This document shows, in pieces, positions 17,313 through 26,688 of a DNA stretch of 63,826 nucleotides. This DNA is from Verrucomicrobiales bacterium. Its GTDB lineage: Bacteria; Verrucomicrobiota; Verrucomicrobiia; Verrucomicrobiales; DEV007. Both the position numbers and the translations under genes were made by a program. The notes beneath the pieces are model-generated. The model made no database searches. It worked only from the letters and a program-made list of their open reading frames with translations, and was not told where the DNA came from. The stretch is from contig JAPYUT010000017.1 of the NCBI GenBank assembly GCA_029940475.1, forward strand, positions 1-63,826, in the 5' to 3' direction. Within the stretch, counting starts at the first letter, position 1. Each line of letters starts with the position of its first letter.

Positions 17313-20081
17313 ATGTCCCTTGAACGTGAATTGTTAGACTGGAAGCGTCCTTTCAGTGATGTTCTGGGTGACTGGTTGTGGCAGCGGCGGGATCGTCTGC
17401 CCGGGATGCTGGTGATTGTGCCCACAGCCCAGAGTGGTCGCAGGTTGCGGCAGGGCCTTGCCGAGCGTGGCGGTGCCCTGGCTCCGCGGGTGCAAACGCC
17501 GGCTTTTTTTATGAGGGGGCAAGATTGTGCTCCCGATTCAGTTGAGCTCCTCGCATGGCTTGAGGTTCTTGAGGGAATCAGGGATTGGAGTGAATTCTCA
17601 GTAACCTTCCCGATTCCGCCGGACGGGGAAGCCCCCAACTGGTCATTGGGCCTGGCAAAGTCACTGGCTCAAGTAAGGCTAATCTTGTCGGCTTCGGTCC
17701 TGACCATGCGTAGTGCTGCAAAGCGGATGGAAATGTCGGTCGAGGCGGCACGGTGGGCAGAGTTGGCTGAGCTGGAGGAACGTGTGGAAAAGACACTTGA
17801 TGGCTGGGGATTGAAAAGTCGCAACGCAACCATCAGGCGTAAGGAGTTTTTCTGGACTGATGATATAAAGGAAGTCGTCCTGGCAGGGGTTCTGGACATT
17901 TCTTATGCCGTTGAGGGTATCCTGGAACGGTGCCCACTTCCGGTTCGGGTTTTGGTTAGCGGAGAGAGCGAGGAAGATTTTGACGGCTGGGGACGCCCCG
18001 TAAAGCAGTGGTCAGAGCGGGAAATTGCGTGGCCTGAGAAAGCAGCAGCCATCTCTGGGTCGGTGACCCTGACAGGTGATGCCCGCCAGCAGGCACAGAG
18101 CGCATTACGGATTGTTTCAGAGACAGGATACCCGTCTAATGAAGTGGCTTTAGGGTCTGCTGACGAGGAAGTCACGCGGGACTTGGTGCGCGTGTTTAGC
18201 CGGGTGGGTTGGGTTGCATTTAATCCGGGCAGGATGTCCTTACCTTCCCTGGCAGGCTGGCTGGAGGCGTGGCGATTGTATCTGCGTCGTCCCTCGATAC
18301 CTGAAGCCATCGATTTGATGGCCTTCGCAGAGAGCGGGGCGCAGGTCAGGGGCAAACGGGCCCAGAGGGTGAAGGCACTCTCTGTTTTGCGTGACTCTTA
18401 CCTGGTGGGATCAGTTGAGGATTTGGATCGGGTAAAGGGGGTGGTGGAAGCTGAACTGGCGGAGGCAAGAGATGCAGGTGAGAAGCGCAAGGTGCGAGGC
18501 CTTGAAAGTGCTCTCAACAAGGTGGAACTCTCGTTGGAGACCATGGATTTCCTGAAGGCTTCACGTGAGCGTTTTTTGCGTGAGGGGTTTCATCGGGGAA
18601 TGCATAATTTATTATCAGCGGTTGATCCTGAGGATGAGACTAACGTTGCGGAGTGGTTGGCGGAGACCGCGGGGGTGGCTGAAGATATTAATCGGCCCGC
18701 GGGGGCGTGGTTGGAGCTTTTATTGGCCGGGTTGCGACCGCTCACGCAGCGGGCACCGGATAATCGTGTAATGGATGTGCAAGGTTGGCTGGAACTTTTC
18801 TATGAACCGGGCCGGCACTTGGTGATTTGCGGAATGAACGATGGCTTGGTGCCGGTTCGCAGCGGTTCTGACACGTGGTTGCCTGAATCCACCAGGAGCA
18901 TTCTTGGCCTGGTCGGTGAAGAGGAGCTTGCGGCACGGGATGCTTACCTGTTAAGCGCGATGTTAAAGGCACGGGAAAAGAACGGGCGGGTTGATTTACT
19001 TGTCGGGAAATCCTCCAATGCCGGTGACGTCCTCAAACCCTCAAGGCTGCTCCTTTCAGCCAAGGGGGAAGAACTTGCCAAACGGGTGTGCTTACTGTTC
19101 AAAGATATCAAGCCTGCGGAGGTAGGGTTTGCCGGGGAGATTGAGGGAGAGTGGAAATGGCAAATAAGAACCGGGGAACCGCTACAGGCAATAAGCGTAA
19201 CCGAGTTTTCAGAGTATCTGAGTTGTCCTTTTCGCTTTTACCTTAATCGGGTTTTGCGCATGTCCCAGCCTGAACCGGAACGAAGGGAGTGGAACGCGAG
19301 GGACTTTGGTAACATTGCCCATTTGGTGTTGGAGAATTTCGGCAAAGATGAGGAAGCCCGTGAATATGATGATTCATCCATGATTGAGTCGTGGAGCCAT
19401 CATGAACTGGACCGCTTGATAAGCGAACGTTACGGGCAGGAACCTGCCATTGCGATGCGTATCCAGAAGGAGGTAATGAGGCAACGATTGTCCTGGTTTG
19501 CCAAGGTTCAAGCCGGTGAGAGGGCGGATGGTTGGCGAATTGAGGAGGTTGAAAGGAGTTTTGAAATGGAGATTGGCGGGGTAAAGGTGCGCGGCAAGAT
19601 CGACCGCGTTGAGCGCAATGAACAGAGCGGACGGGTTCGGGTTCTCGACTATAAGACGAGCAGTAAAGCTAAGCCTGTCGTGCAAGCCCACTGCAAGAGG
19701 TTGAGTGCAAGTACGTTTTTTCCTGAGCACCTTAACGGGGTAGAGGAAGTTCTCTTCGAGATGCCGGCAACAAAAAGTGGCAAGAAAGTGTCGGCGCGCT
19801 GGATTAATCTGCAGGTACCTTTATATGCTGCGGGGGTGGAGGGTGTAGACGAGGTCGGGTATTTTTCGCTTGGCAGCAGCGAGCAGAATGTGGCTATTTC
19901 GATCTGGCCGGATTTCAGCGATGATACCAGGCAGTCAGCGTTGCGCTGTGCAGAGTGGGTATTAAGCCGGCTTGTAAAAGGGATCTTCTGGCCTCCAGCA
20001 AAGAAGGTGGACTTTGATAATTACCAGGAACTGGCAATGGGAAACCGCCTTGATGAAGTGGTGAAGAAAGAATTCCAATGA
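17313..20081 (+). CDS. addB: AddB-like PD-(D/E)XK nuclease/inactivated helicase subunit
   Basis: 922 aa, the partner of AddA in double-strand break end resection. The N-terminal helicase-like part lacks a Walker A motif (VIVPTAQSGRRLRQGL), as in AddB. The C-terminal nuclease has the expected order: SVTEFSEYLSCPFRFYLNR, a conserved His in NIAHLVLENF, GKIDRVER with the Asp, and VRVLDYKTSSK with the Asp-Tyr-Lys core. The C-terminal three-Cys cluster of classical AddB (iron-sulfur staple) is not visible; only SCPF is kept. The stop overlaps the addA start by 4 bases (ATGA), indicating translational coupling. Confidence 0.88.
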   Translation: MSLERELLDWKRPFSDVLGDWLWQRRDRLPGMLVIVPTAQSGRRLRQGLAERGGALAPRVQTPAFFMRGQDCAPDSVELLAWLEVLEGIRDWSEFSVTFPIPPDGEAPNWSLGLAKSLAQVRLILSASVLTMRSAAKRMEMSVEAARWAELAELEERVEKTLDGWGLKSRNATIRRKEFFWTDDIKEVVLAGVLDISYAVEGILERCPLPVRVLVSGESEEDFDGWGRPVKQWSEREIAWPEKAAAISGSVTLTGDARQQAQSALRIVSETGYPSNEVALGSADEEVTRDLVRVFSRVGWVAFNPGRMSLPSLAGWLEAWRLYLRRPSIPEAIDLMAFAESGAQVRGKRAQRVKALSVLRDSYLVGSVEDLDRVKGVVEAELAEARDAGEKRKVRGLESALNKVELSLETMDFLKASRERFLREGFHRGMHNLLSAVDPEDETNVAEWLAETAGVAEDINRPAGAWLELLLAGLRPLTQRAPDNRVMDVQGWLELFYEPGRHLVICGMNDGLVPVRSGSDTWLPESTRSILGLVGEEELAARDAYLLSAMLKAREKNGRVDLLVGKSSNAGDVLKPSRLLLSAKGEELAKRVCLLFKDIKPAEVGFAGEIEGEWKWQIRTGEPLQAISVTEFSEYLSCPFRFYLNRVLRMSQPEPERREWNARDFGNIAHLVLENFGKDEEAREYDDSSMIESWSHHELDRLISERYGQEPAIAMRIQKEVMRQRLSWFAKVQAGERADGWRIEEVERSFEMEIGGVKVRGKIDRVERNEQSGRVRVLDYKTSSKAKPVVQAHCKRLSASTFFPEHLNGVEEVLFEMPATKSGKKVSARWINLQVPLYAAGVEGVDEVGYFSLGSSEQNVAISIWPDFSDDTRQSALRCAEWVLSRLVKGIFWPPAKKVDFDNYQELAMGNRLDEVVKKEFQ

Positions 20082-23000
20082 GCCTTAAAGAGCATATTCT
20101 TGATGAGAACCTGATGATTCTCGCCTCGGCCGGTTCGGGAAAAACCTATCAATTGGGTGGACGCATCATCGGAATGATAGGAGTCCATGACCTGGAGCCG
20201 GAGCGGATGGTGGCCTTGACCTTCACTCGGAAGGCGGCTGGGGAGTTCATTGATTCGGTGCTCATCAAGTTGGCCGAGGGCACCCTGGATGCAGAAGCGG
20301 GAAAAAGGCTGGCCGATGATGTAAATCACACCTTTGCGGTGGAGCCGGTCCTTGAAAAGGTTGTCAAGGCCCTTCCCCGGTTCCAGTTAGGCACCATTGA
20401 TTCCTTTTTTTCCAGAATCGTGCGGGGCTTCCAGCATGAACTGGGAATCAGTGGCGGCAATTTTGACCTGATTGAGGGATCACGACTGAAATTGGCGATG
20501 GGGGATCTGGTTCAGGAGGTCTTGGGGGAATTGCTGGATGAGGATGCGGGGCAGGAATTTGTGCATGCTTTCAGGAGGGCCACGATGGGAAGGGAACAGC
20601 TGAATGTATTGAGGGACTTGGAGGACTTTATAAACCAATGGCACGTGTTCTGGAAAACTGGAGGTGCCCTGGAGCGCTTCGGAGGAAAGGGGGCCTTCAC
20701 CAATCTTCCCGATATCGGTCGCTGGGAGAGCGAGAAACATCAGTTGGCCGGAGCTTTACGGGCAGCTCTTAATACCTCAATGGCTGCGGATGACTGGACC
20801 GACAAGAGACAGAAACCGGCGGTTGAAAAAGTGGTGGATGCCATAGAGGAGCACACCATCGGCAGCGGTCTATTGACAGGTTTCAAGGGGTTGTTCCATC
20901 AAATTGTGGAGCGGGTAAGCGAAGATGCTTCCTTTGTCATTAAGTATCACAAGGACTTTGAACTGAGCGCTGAGCTCACCTCCTTGTTCATTGAGTGTAT
21001 TCGTCTGGTGAGCGCCTGTGAATTGGCAGCCGCGGTGCAACGCACTGAGGGATTGGGAGTTTTGATCAAGAGGGTGGACGAGGAATGTCAGCGCAGATTT
21101 CGCAGCAGAGGGTTATTAAGCTTTGATGATGTGAAAAATCTCCTCGGAGAATGGCAGATCAGTGAAAGAGGAAGACTGCGGCGCGAGGCAGTCGATTTTC
21201 GGCTGGACGGTCGTTATGACCATTGGTTTCTGGACGAGTTCCAGGATACCAGCCAGTTGGAGTGGAATGGCCTGCTGCCGTTGTTGCAAGAAGCTGTCAG
21301 TGGTGAGGAAGGGAGTCTTTTTGTGGTGGGAGATAAGAAGCAGGCAATCTACGGATGGAGGGGTGGCAATGTACATTTGTTTGACGCGGTAAAAGATCAT
21401 TTCAAAAGGGGCATGACTGTTGAAACGATGGAGGAGTCATGGCGTTCATGCCCGGCAGTCCTGAATTTGATCAACGGCGCATGTGGCAACACAACACTGG
21501 TCCGGCAGTTATTCGGTAAGGCTGTTGCGCGGCGTTGGGAGTGGAAGGAACATATTTCCGCGTATCCGGGTCAGAGTGGTGAGGCTCGCGTGGAGGTTGC
21601 TGACAAGGAAGAGATCAATGCGCTGCTGGTTGAGCGTCTCCATGAACTCGGGATCGGAACCAAGAAGTTAAGTTGTGGAGTTTTACTCCGGACTGGCAAT
21701 CAGGTCAGGGAGGTCGTCGATTACCTGAAGATGGAAGGGTTTAACGTGATCGAGGAAGGCCGCCGTGCGCCGATGACCGACAGCCCGATCGGGGTGGCCA
21801 TTCATGGCTTGATTCGCTGGCTGGCTGACCCGGCAGATCGTTTTGCCACGGAGTTGATCATGATGTCTCCATTAGGGGCTGTATTGGAGCAGCGCTTTGG
21901 TAAGGTTTGGCAGAGTCGGTGGGAGGATTTGTTAGCAGCAGCTCACTCGGAGGGATATGCTGCCCTGGTGGAGGCATTAGCAGCCCCGCTGTGGGACTCC
22001 TTATCGGAATTCTCCCGTCACCGGATCGGCGATATCATCCAGGCCCTGGAACAATATGATTCGTCCAATTTGGCAACTGCGCGTGGAGCAAGGGACTGGT
22101 TGTCAGAACTCGAGATAGGGCAGGCTCCGGGCGAGGCGGCAGTACAGGTAATGACAATTCATAAAGCGAAGGGCTTGGGATTTGATGTTGTAATGATTCC
22201 TCACCTGAGTGACGAGCAGATTCCAAACCGTAAGAATTATAAGGTCGCGCAGGGGAAGGCGGGCTGGCTTTTGCAGCCGCCTCCACATTGGGTGCGGCAA
22301 CTGACACCGGAGCTTGCAAAGGCGGAGATGGAATGGCAGGAGGATGAACGCTATGAGGCTTTGTGCCTGCTTTACGTGGCGTTGACCCGGGCAAAGCGGG
22401 GGTTGTATGTTTTTCTTTCCCGGCAACCAGAGAAACGAATAGATAAAGAGCAACGCGCTTCGTTGGCAAACCTGGTAAGGATGGGTGTTGTAGGTGAGGA
22501 TGGATTCCAAAGTGGCGATGCCGGGTGGGCCAAGGCTATTGATGACAAGGAGAAGGCGCCAGAGGTGAAGGGGGGTGTGCAGCTTGGAGACGTGGTGCCA
22601 TTGCGCGCACGCATGACTCCTTCAGCAAGCAAAACGAGTAGTGTCACCAGCACGGGCAGCGGCACAGGAATGCAGCTTGGCAGTGAGGTTCATCAATTGT
22701 TTGAGCAAATCTCGTGGCTGGAAGCGGGTGAAATCCCGAGGATGGCCAGAAGCAGGTCCGGCATGATCATCGAGGAAGCCCTGGCTGATGCCGAGATTCA
22801 CCGTCTTTTCGAGAAGGACTCATCAGATGTTGAGCTTTACAGGGAACAGTCCCTGGAAGTGATCCAGGACGGCAAATGGATGTCGGGTATCGTGGACCGG
22901 ATGCATGTCTGTCGCGGGGATGATGGTGAGCTCAAGGAAATTACCATCATTGATTACAAGACCGACTCCGCGTCTCCCGAGGAAATTACTGCCAAATACA

Positions 23001-23116
23001 CGGCTCAGATGCGTTGCTATCAAAAAGCTCTCGTTGAGATTTTCGAAGTCGGGAAGGAACAGGTGAAATGTCTTATCATCTCAACCAGGAATAAGGTCGT
23101 GATTGATTTGTCATAA
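20078..23116 (+). CDS. addA: AddA-like UvrD/Rep helicase-nuclease
   Basis: 1012 aa superfamily 1A helicase with C-terminal RecB-type nuclease; with AddB it would process DNA ends for RecA loading. Motifs seen in order: Walker A ASAGSGKTYQL near residue 20, Ia ALTFTRKAAGEF, Ic LGTIDSFFSRIV, II WFLDEFQDTS, III VVGDKKQAIYGWRGG, V VMTIHKAKGLGFDVV, VI LYVALTRAKRG, then the nuclease GIVDRM and IIDYKTD, with GSEVHQLFE carrying the conserved His. All catalytic positions look intact. It is translationally coupled to addB. No RecBCD genes are present in the window. Confidence 0.93.
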   Translation: MSLKEHILDENLMILASAGSGKTYQLGGRIIGMIGVHDLEPERMVALTFTRKAAGEFIDSVLIKLAEGTLDAEAGKRLADDVNHTFAVEPVLEKVVKALPRFQLGTIDSFFSRIVRGFQHELGISGGNFDLIEGSRLKLAMGDLVQEVLGELLDEDAGQEFVHAFRRATMGREQLNVLRDLEDFINQWHVFWKTGGALERFGGKGAFTNLPDIGRWESEKHQLAGALRAALNTSMAADDWTDKRQKPAVEKVVDAIEEHTIGSGLLTGFKGLFHQIVERVSEDASFVIKYHKDFELSAELTSLFIECIRLVSACELAAAVQRTEGLGVLIKRVDEECQRRFRSRGLLSFDDVKNLLGEWQISERGRLRREAVDFRLDGRYDHWFLDEFQDTSQLEWNGLLPLLQEAVSGEEGSLFVVGDKKQAIYGWRGGNVHLFDAVKDHFKRGMTVETMEESWRSCPAVLNLINGACGNTTLVRQLFGKAVARRWEWKEHISAYPGQSGEARVEVADKEEINALLVERLHELGIGTKKLSCGVLLRTGNQVREVVDYLKMEGFNVIEEGRRAPMTDSPIGVAIHGLIRWLADPADRFATELIMMSPLGAVLEQRFGKVWQSRWEDLLAAAHSEGYAALVEALAAPLWDSLSEFSRHRIGDIIQALEQYDSSNLATARGARDWLSELEIGQAPGEAAVQVMTIHKAKGLGFDVVMIPHLSDEQIPNRKNYKVAQGKAGWLLQPPPHWVRQLTPELAKAEMEWQEDERYEALCLLYVALTRAKRGLYVFLSRQPEKRIDKEQRASLANLVRMGVVGEDGFQSGDAGWAKAIDDKEKAPEVKGGVQLGDVVPLRARMTPSASKTSSVTSTGSGTGMQLGSEVHQLFEQISWLEAGEIPRMARSRSGMIIEEALADAEIHRLFEKDSSDVELYREQSLEVIQDGKWMSGIVDRMHVCRGDDGELKEITIIDYKTDSASPEEITAKYTAQMRCYQKALVEIFEVGKEQVKCLIISTRNKVVIDLS

Positions 23117-23149
23117 ACCGGCCTGTAAAAATAAGATATTCCATCCATT

Positions 23150-23458
23150 ATGACTTTCGAAAATGTTTCCGCTTCCGCCAATGTCTACTTTGACAGCAAG
23201 GTGGTATCCCATTCACTCACTCTCGCCGATGGAGCGCAAGTCACCCTTGGGCTTGTCTACCCCGGTGAATATCACTTCGCAACAGAAAGTGCGGAACGCA
23301 TGGAGATGACGGCAGGTCAGTGCTCGGTTGCACTGGATGGAGAAGAAGAAACCGCGGTTTATCTGGCAGGAAGCCACTTTTAGGCGCCTGAGAATTCCGG
23401 GTTTACCATTTCCGTGGAAGAGGGCATTTGCCAGTATGTCTGCACTTTCCCCGGCTGA
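23150..23458 (+). pseudogene. ppnP: ppnP-like pyrimidine/purine nucleoside phosphorylase interrupted by an in-frame amber codon
   Basis: Small cupin-like nucleoside phosphorylase (PpnP/YaiE, DUF1255; about 95-100 aa). The frame reads VYFDSKVVSHSLTLADG, TLGLVYPGEYHF, MEMTAGQCSVALDG, VYLAGSHF, which matches the family, then TAG at 23381-23383, then in the same frame APENSGFTISVEEGICQYVC to a TGA at 23456-23458, matching the usual C-terminal cupin strands. Thus one amber codon splits an otherwise complete gene of 102 codons. It may be a nonsense mutation or a base-call error (GAG or CAG to TAG is a single change). A 77-aa product would lack the last two strands. It is 33 bases after addA. Confidence 0.78.
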
Positions 23459-23482
23459 GTTTCGCCACGGGTTTGCGGCGCG

Positions 23483-23980
23483 CTAATGACGGTTAATACG
23501 CTCCATCCAGTGTGCGCTCATCAGGCTTAGCAGGACAGAGGCACTGAAGGTGTAGAAACCTGCCTGCAGGATGACGTGGCTTCCTCCCGGCATTTCCTTG
23601 ATCAGCAGAACAGTGAGTGCCACAAGGAACACTTCCAGCATGGCGTAGCGGGACACGGCTCGCAGGAAACGGATCCATTTGGCCGGCAGACCTCCGCTTA
23701 GCATTCCCTCCACCCAGAGCATGGTGAGTTTGAGGGTCGGTAGAATAAGGGAGAAAAGCGCAATCAGGAGAGCAAGCATTCTTTCCCCCTCATTCCAGAG
23801 TGTAGCCACTCCCTGCAGCAGGCGCATTGCCCTGGGTTGCATATCGGAGGGGGAAATGATTTTTGCCAGTGGGGTCCATTCCCCTGCCTTGGGTTCAAGG
23901 GTGAAAATAGGAAGTGCTACCGCACTGCCAAAGAGCAGGCAGGAAATGCCGATCAGACCCAGGATCAGGGGACGTGTCAT
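23483..23980 (-). CDS. Paraquat-inducible protein A (PqiA)-domain membrane protein
   Basis: 165 aa with about four transmembrane helices. The segment RYAMLEVFLVALTVLLIKE corresponds to the PqiA signature W-S-M-x-x-V-F-x-x-x-L-L-V-A, and LILPTLKLTMLW to the preceding helix. PqiA proteins are inner-membrane components linked to MCE-protein lipid transport; this single-domain form is half the size of E. coli PqiA and no pqiB/MCE gene is nearby. Its ATG overlaps the stop of the upstream gene (ATGA), so the two are translationally coupled and probably act together. Confidence 0.75.
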   Translation of the reverse strand: MTRPLILGLIGISCLLFGSAVALPIFTLEPKAGEWTPLAKIISPSDMQPRAMRLLQGVATLWNEGERMLALLIALFSLILPTLKLTMLWVEGMLSGGLPAKWIRFLRAVSRYAMLEVFLVALTVLLIKEMPGGSHVILQAGFYTFSASVLLSLMSAHWMERINRH

Positions 23981-24834
23981 TCCTGATCGGGCAACAGTTT
24001 CTCGAGTGATTCCCTGATTTTACTTCCCGCCTTTTCCCCGGATTCCTTGAGGGTTTTCTTGAGTCGATCCTTCTCCTTGCCGACACGATCCCCGAGTTTC
24101 CCGATACTTTCGCCAACATCTTTTCCCAATTGGTTAATGCCCTTGCCGACGGTTTCCCCGAGTTTTCCGATCTCCTCTTTGGCTTCCTCTGCCCAGCGTT
24201 CCATGGTTTCCATCATGACCTTCGGCGGGGTATCGAGATACACTGCGCCCTTCGGGGTGAAGACTTCCACCGGCATGTCAAGGTTGTCATCCATGGTGAT
24301 CGCCAGGACGATTTTGCGCAGTGATTCACCGGACTTGAGTTCGAGCAAGCCCGGGCGCAGTTGCCCTGTGGGAATGTTCCATCCGCCAATGAAGTCACGA
24401 CCGATGATATCCTCGTCAAAAAGAGCGACGCTGAAGTTTCCTTCACGGGTATTCTTGATGCGCGCAATTCGCTTGACTGAGGAGGTGCTGATTCCGCCCT
24501 TGTTCAGCACCACATCCCCGAGAGAGATCGCCACGGGATCCCAGCGGGCAATGAGCGAGTCTTTGGCTACCACAGTTTCAAGGACGACCTGATCCTGCCA
24601 GGTCACCAGAGCTCCGGGATCGGGGGCACTGCGATCCTTGTCCCAGCGGTTATTGTTTTTGCCTACCGGGGCGATTTCAGCCTCGGCAACCCAGATACTG
24701 AATACACTTTCCTTGGTGACTGGTGCCTCCGTTGCCCGGAAAAATTGGCTTATCAGGATCCCGAGGCTGATCAGGGCCAGGGGAATGACCGCAATTAACC
24801 AGGGGTTCTTCTTGGTGTTTTCCGCAGTATCCAT
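23977..24834 (-). CDS. Membrane-anchored protein with C2-like domain and amphipathic repeat tail
   Basis: About 285 aa. One N-terminal transmembrane helix (LIAVIPLALISLGILI), a central beta-rich part (residues about 45-205; DPDPGALVTWQD, WDPVAISLGD, FSVALFDEDIIG) with the strand and Asp pattern of C2-type domains, and a C-terminal 80 residues of G-K-x-hydrophobic repeats (IGKLGETVGKGINQLGKDVGESIGKLGDRVG), an 11-residue-type amphipathic helix resembling apolipoprotein or LEA-like lipid-surface helices. I do not recognise a named family. Coupling to the PqiA-like gene suggests a membrane or lipid-contact role. ATG 24834 is preferred to TTG 24837. Confidence 0.65.
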   Translation of the reverse strand: MDTAENTKKNPWLIAVIPLALISLGILISQFFRATEAPVTKESVFSIWVAEAEIAPVGKNNNRWDKDRSAPDPGALVTWQDQVVLETVVAKDSLIARWDPVAISLGDVVLNKGGISTSSVKRIARIKNTREGNFSVALFDEDIIGRDFIGGWNIPTGQLRPGLLELKSGESLRKIVLAITMDDNLDMPVEVFTPKGAVYLDTPPKVMMETMERWAEEAKEEIGKLGETVGKGINQLGKDVGESIGKLGDRVGKEKDRLKKTLKESGEKAGSKIRESLEKLLPDQE

Positions 24835-24929
24835 CAATTACCGGGGGGGCAGGGAAAGTGTCAGCGAAACTTGATATCACTTCAAGGGATTATCCTGTTC
24901 ATTCCCTCCGTGCATTTCCCGTGTACAGT

Positions 24930-25373
<444 letters not shown>

Positions 25374-25488
25374 TACTTAAATTCTTTAAGTTGCCGGCGG
25401 GGTTTATTCCTTGGTAATCGCGGGTTGCGGACAACCGGCAAAGGCCATGGATGAACCCAGGAAGGGAAAAGGCTGATTGATATTTATC

Positions 25489-26646
25489 CTAGAGTTCGGG
25501 AAACTTCAGCCATTTCTGGTCGCTGGCACTGCTCTTTACCGCGGTGTCAATAAAGGCAAGCCCGGCGATGCCATCAGTGGCATCAGGAAAGTCATAGCCC
25601 CCGTCGGGTGCCGGGTTGTCGTCAACCTGGTCACTGATTGCGCGGGCGGCAGCGAGATAAACGTTGGCGAAGGCCTCAATAAATCCCTCCGGGTGGGCGA
25701 AGGGTGTGCGGCTGTTGCTTTTGGCCGCCTCGCCCAGGTAGTCGTTGCCGCGGCGGTAGACTTGGCGCGGGGCATTGGCATACTTGACGATCAGGTCATT
25801 GGGATCCTCCTGGTGCCATTCCAGGGATGCCTTGGTGCCGTAGACGCGGATGTTGAGCGCGTTTTCATCGCCGTTGGAGATCTGCGAGGCGTAGATGATG
25901 CCCTTAGCCCCTCCCTGAAAGCGGATCAGGTTGTTGCCGTCATCGTCCAGTTCACGGCCCGGGATGAACACGGTGAGCTCCGAGCACATCTCGTCGATTT
26001 CCAGGCCGGTAATATAGCGCACCAGGTTATGCGCGTGGGTACCGATATCACCCATGCAGTTTGAGGAACCGGCAATGGCCGGGTCGGAGCGCCAGTTGGA
26101 GATTTTACCCTGCCCGTCACCCTCGACATCACCTACGGCATAGCCCTGGGGATACTCGGCAACAATCTTGAGGATTCGTCCCAGTTCCCCGTCCCTGACC
26201 ATGCGCCTGGCCTCCTTGACCATCGGGTAACCGGTGTAGTTGTGGGTCAGGCAGAAGATCTTCCCGGTTTCATCAACGATGTCGCGCAGTGCGCGGGCCT
26301 CATCAAGGGTGCGTGTCATCGGTTTATCACAGATGACATTAAATCCCGCCTCAAGGAAGGTCTTGGCGACTTCAAAGTGCAGGTGGTTTTGCACGACAAT
26401 GGAAACAAAGTCGATCTTGTCCTCACGCGCGGATTCCTTCTCCGCCATCTCCTGGTAACTGCCGTAGACCCGATCCGGCTTGAGGAAGAAGTCCTCGCCT
26501 GAGAGCTTGGATTTCTCGGGATCGGAGGAGAACGCTCCAGCAATCAGTTCAATTTTTCCGTCGAGGTTTGCGGCCATTCTGTGGACAGCCCCGATGAAGG
26601 CACCGCGACCGCCGCCGACCATGCCCATGCGTAGTTTACGATTCAT
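25489..26646 (-). CDS. Gfo/Idh/MocA family oxidoreductase
   Basis: 385 aa. N-terminal Rossmann nucleotide-binding motif MGMVGGGRGAFIG, then the family's CDKPMTRTLDEA (E/D-K-P catalytic lysine motif) and the GDIGTHAHNLVRYITG segment with the catalytic Asp-x-x-x-His. These fit an NAD(P)-dependent sugar or inositol dehydrogenase or oxidoreductase. No signal peptide, so cytosolic. It lies 42 bases downstream of another member of the family on the same strand; the pair may be an operon acting on one substrate. Substrate unknown. Confidence 0.9.
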   Translation of the reverse strand: MNRKLRMGMVGGGRGAFIGAVHRMAANLDGKIELIAGAFSSDPEKSKLSGEDFFLKPDRVYGSYQEMAEKESAREDKIDFVSIVVQNHLHFEVAKTFLEAGFNVICDKPMTRTLDEARALRDIVDETGKIFCLTHNYTGYPMVKEARRMVRDGELGRILKIVAEYPQGYAVGDVEGDGQGKISNWRSDPAIAGSSNCMGDIGTHAHNLVRYITGLEIDEMCSELTVFIPGRELDDDGNNLIRFQGGAKGIIYASQISNGDENALNIRVYGTKASLEWHQEDPNDLIVKYANAPRQVYRRGNDYLGEAAKSNSRTPFAHPEGFIEAFANVYLAAARAISDQVDDNPAPDGGYDFPDATDGIAGLAFIDTAVKSSASDQKWLKFPEL

Positions 26647-26688
26647 ATCTTTTTCTGATTGCTAAGGTTTAAATGGTGGCAGGGAGTA

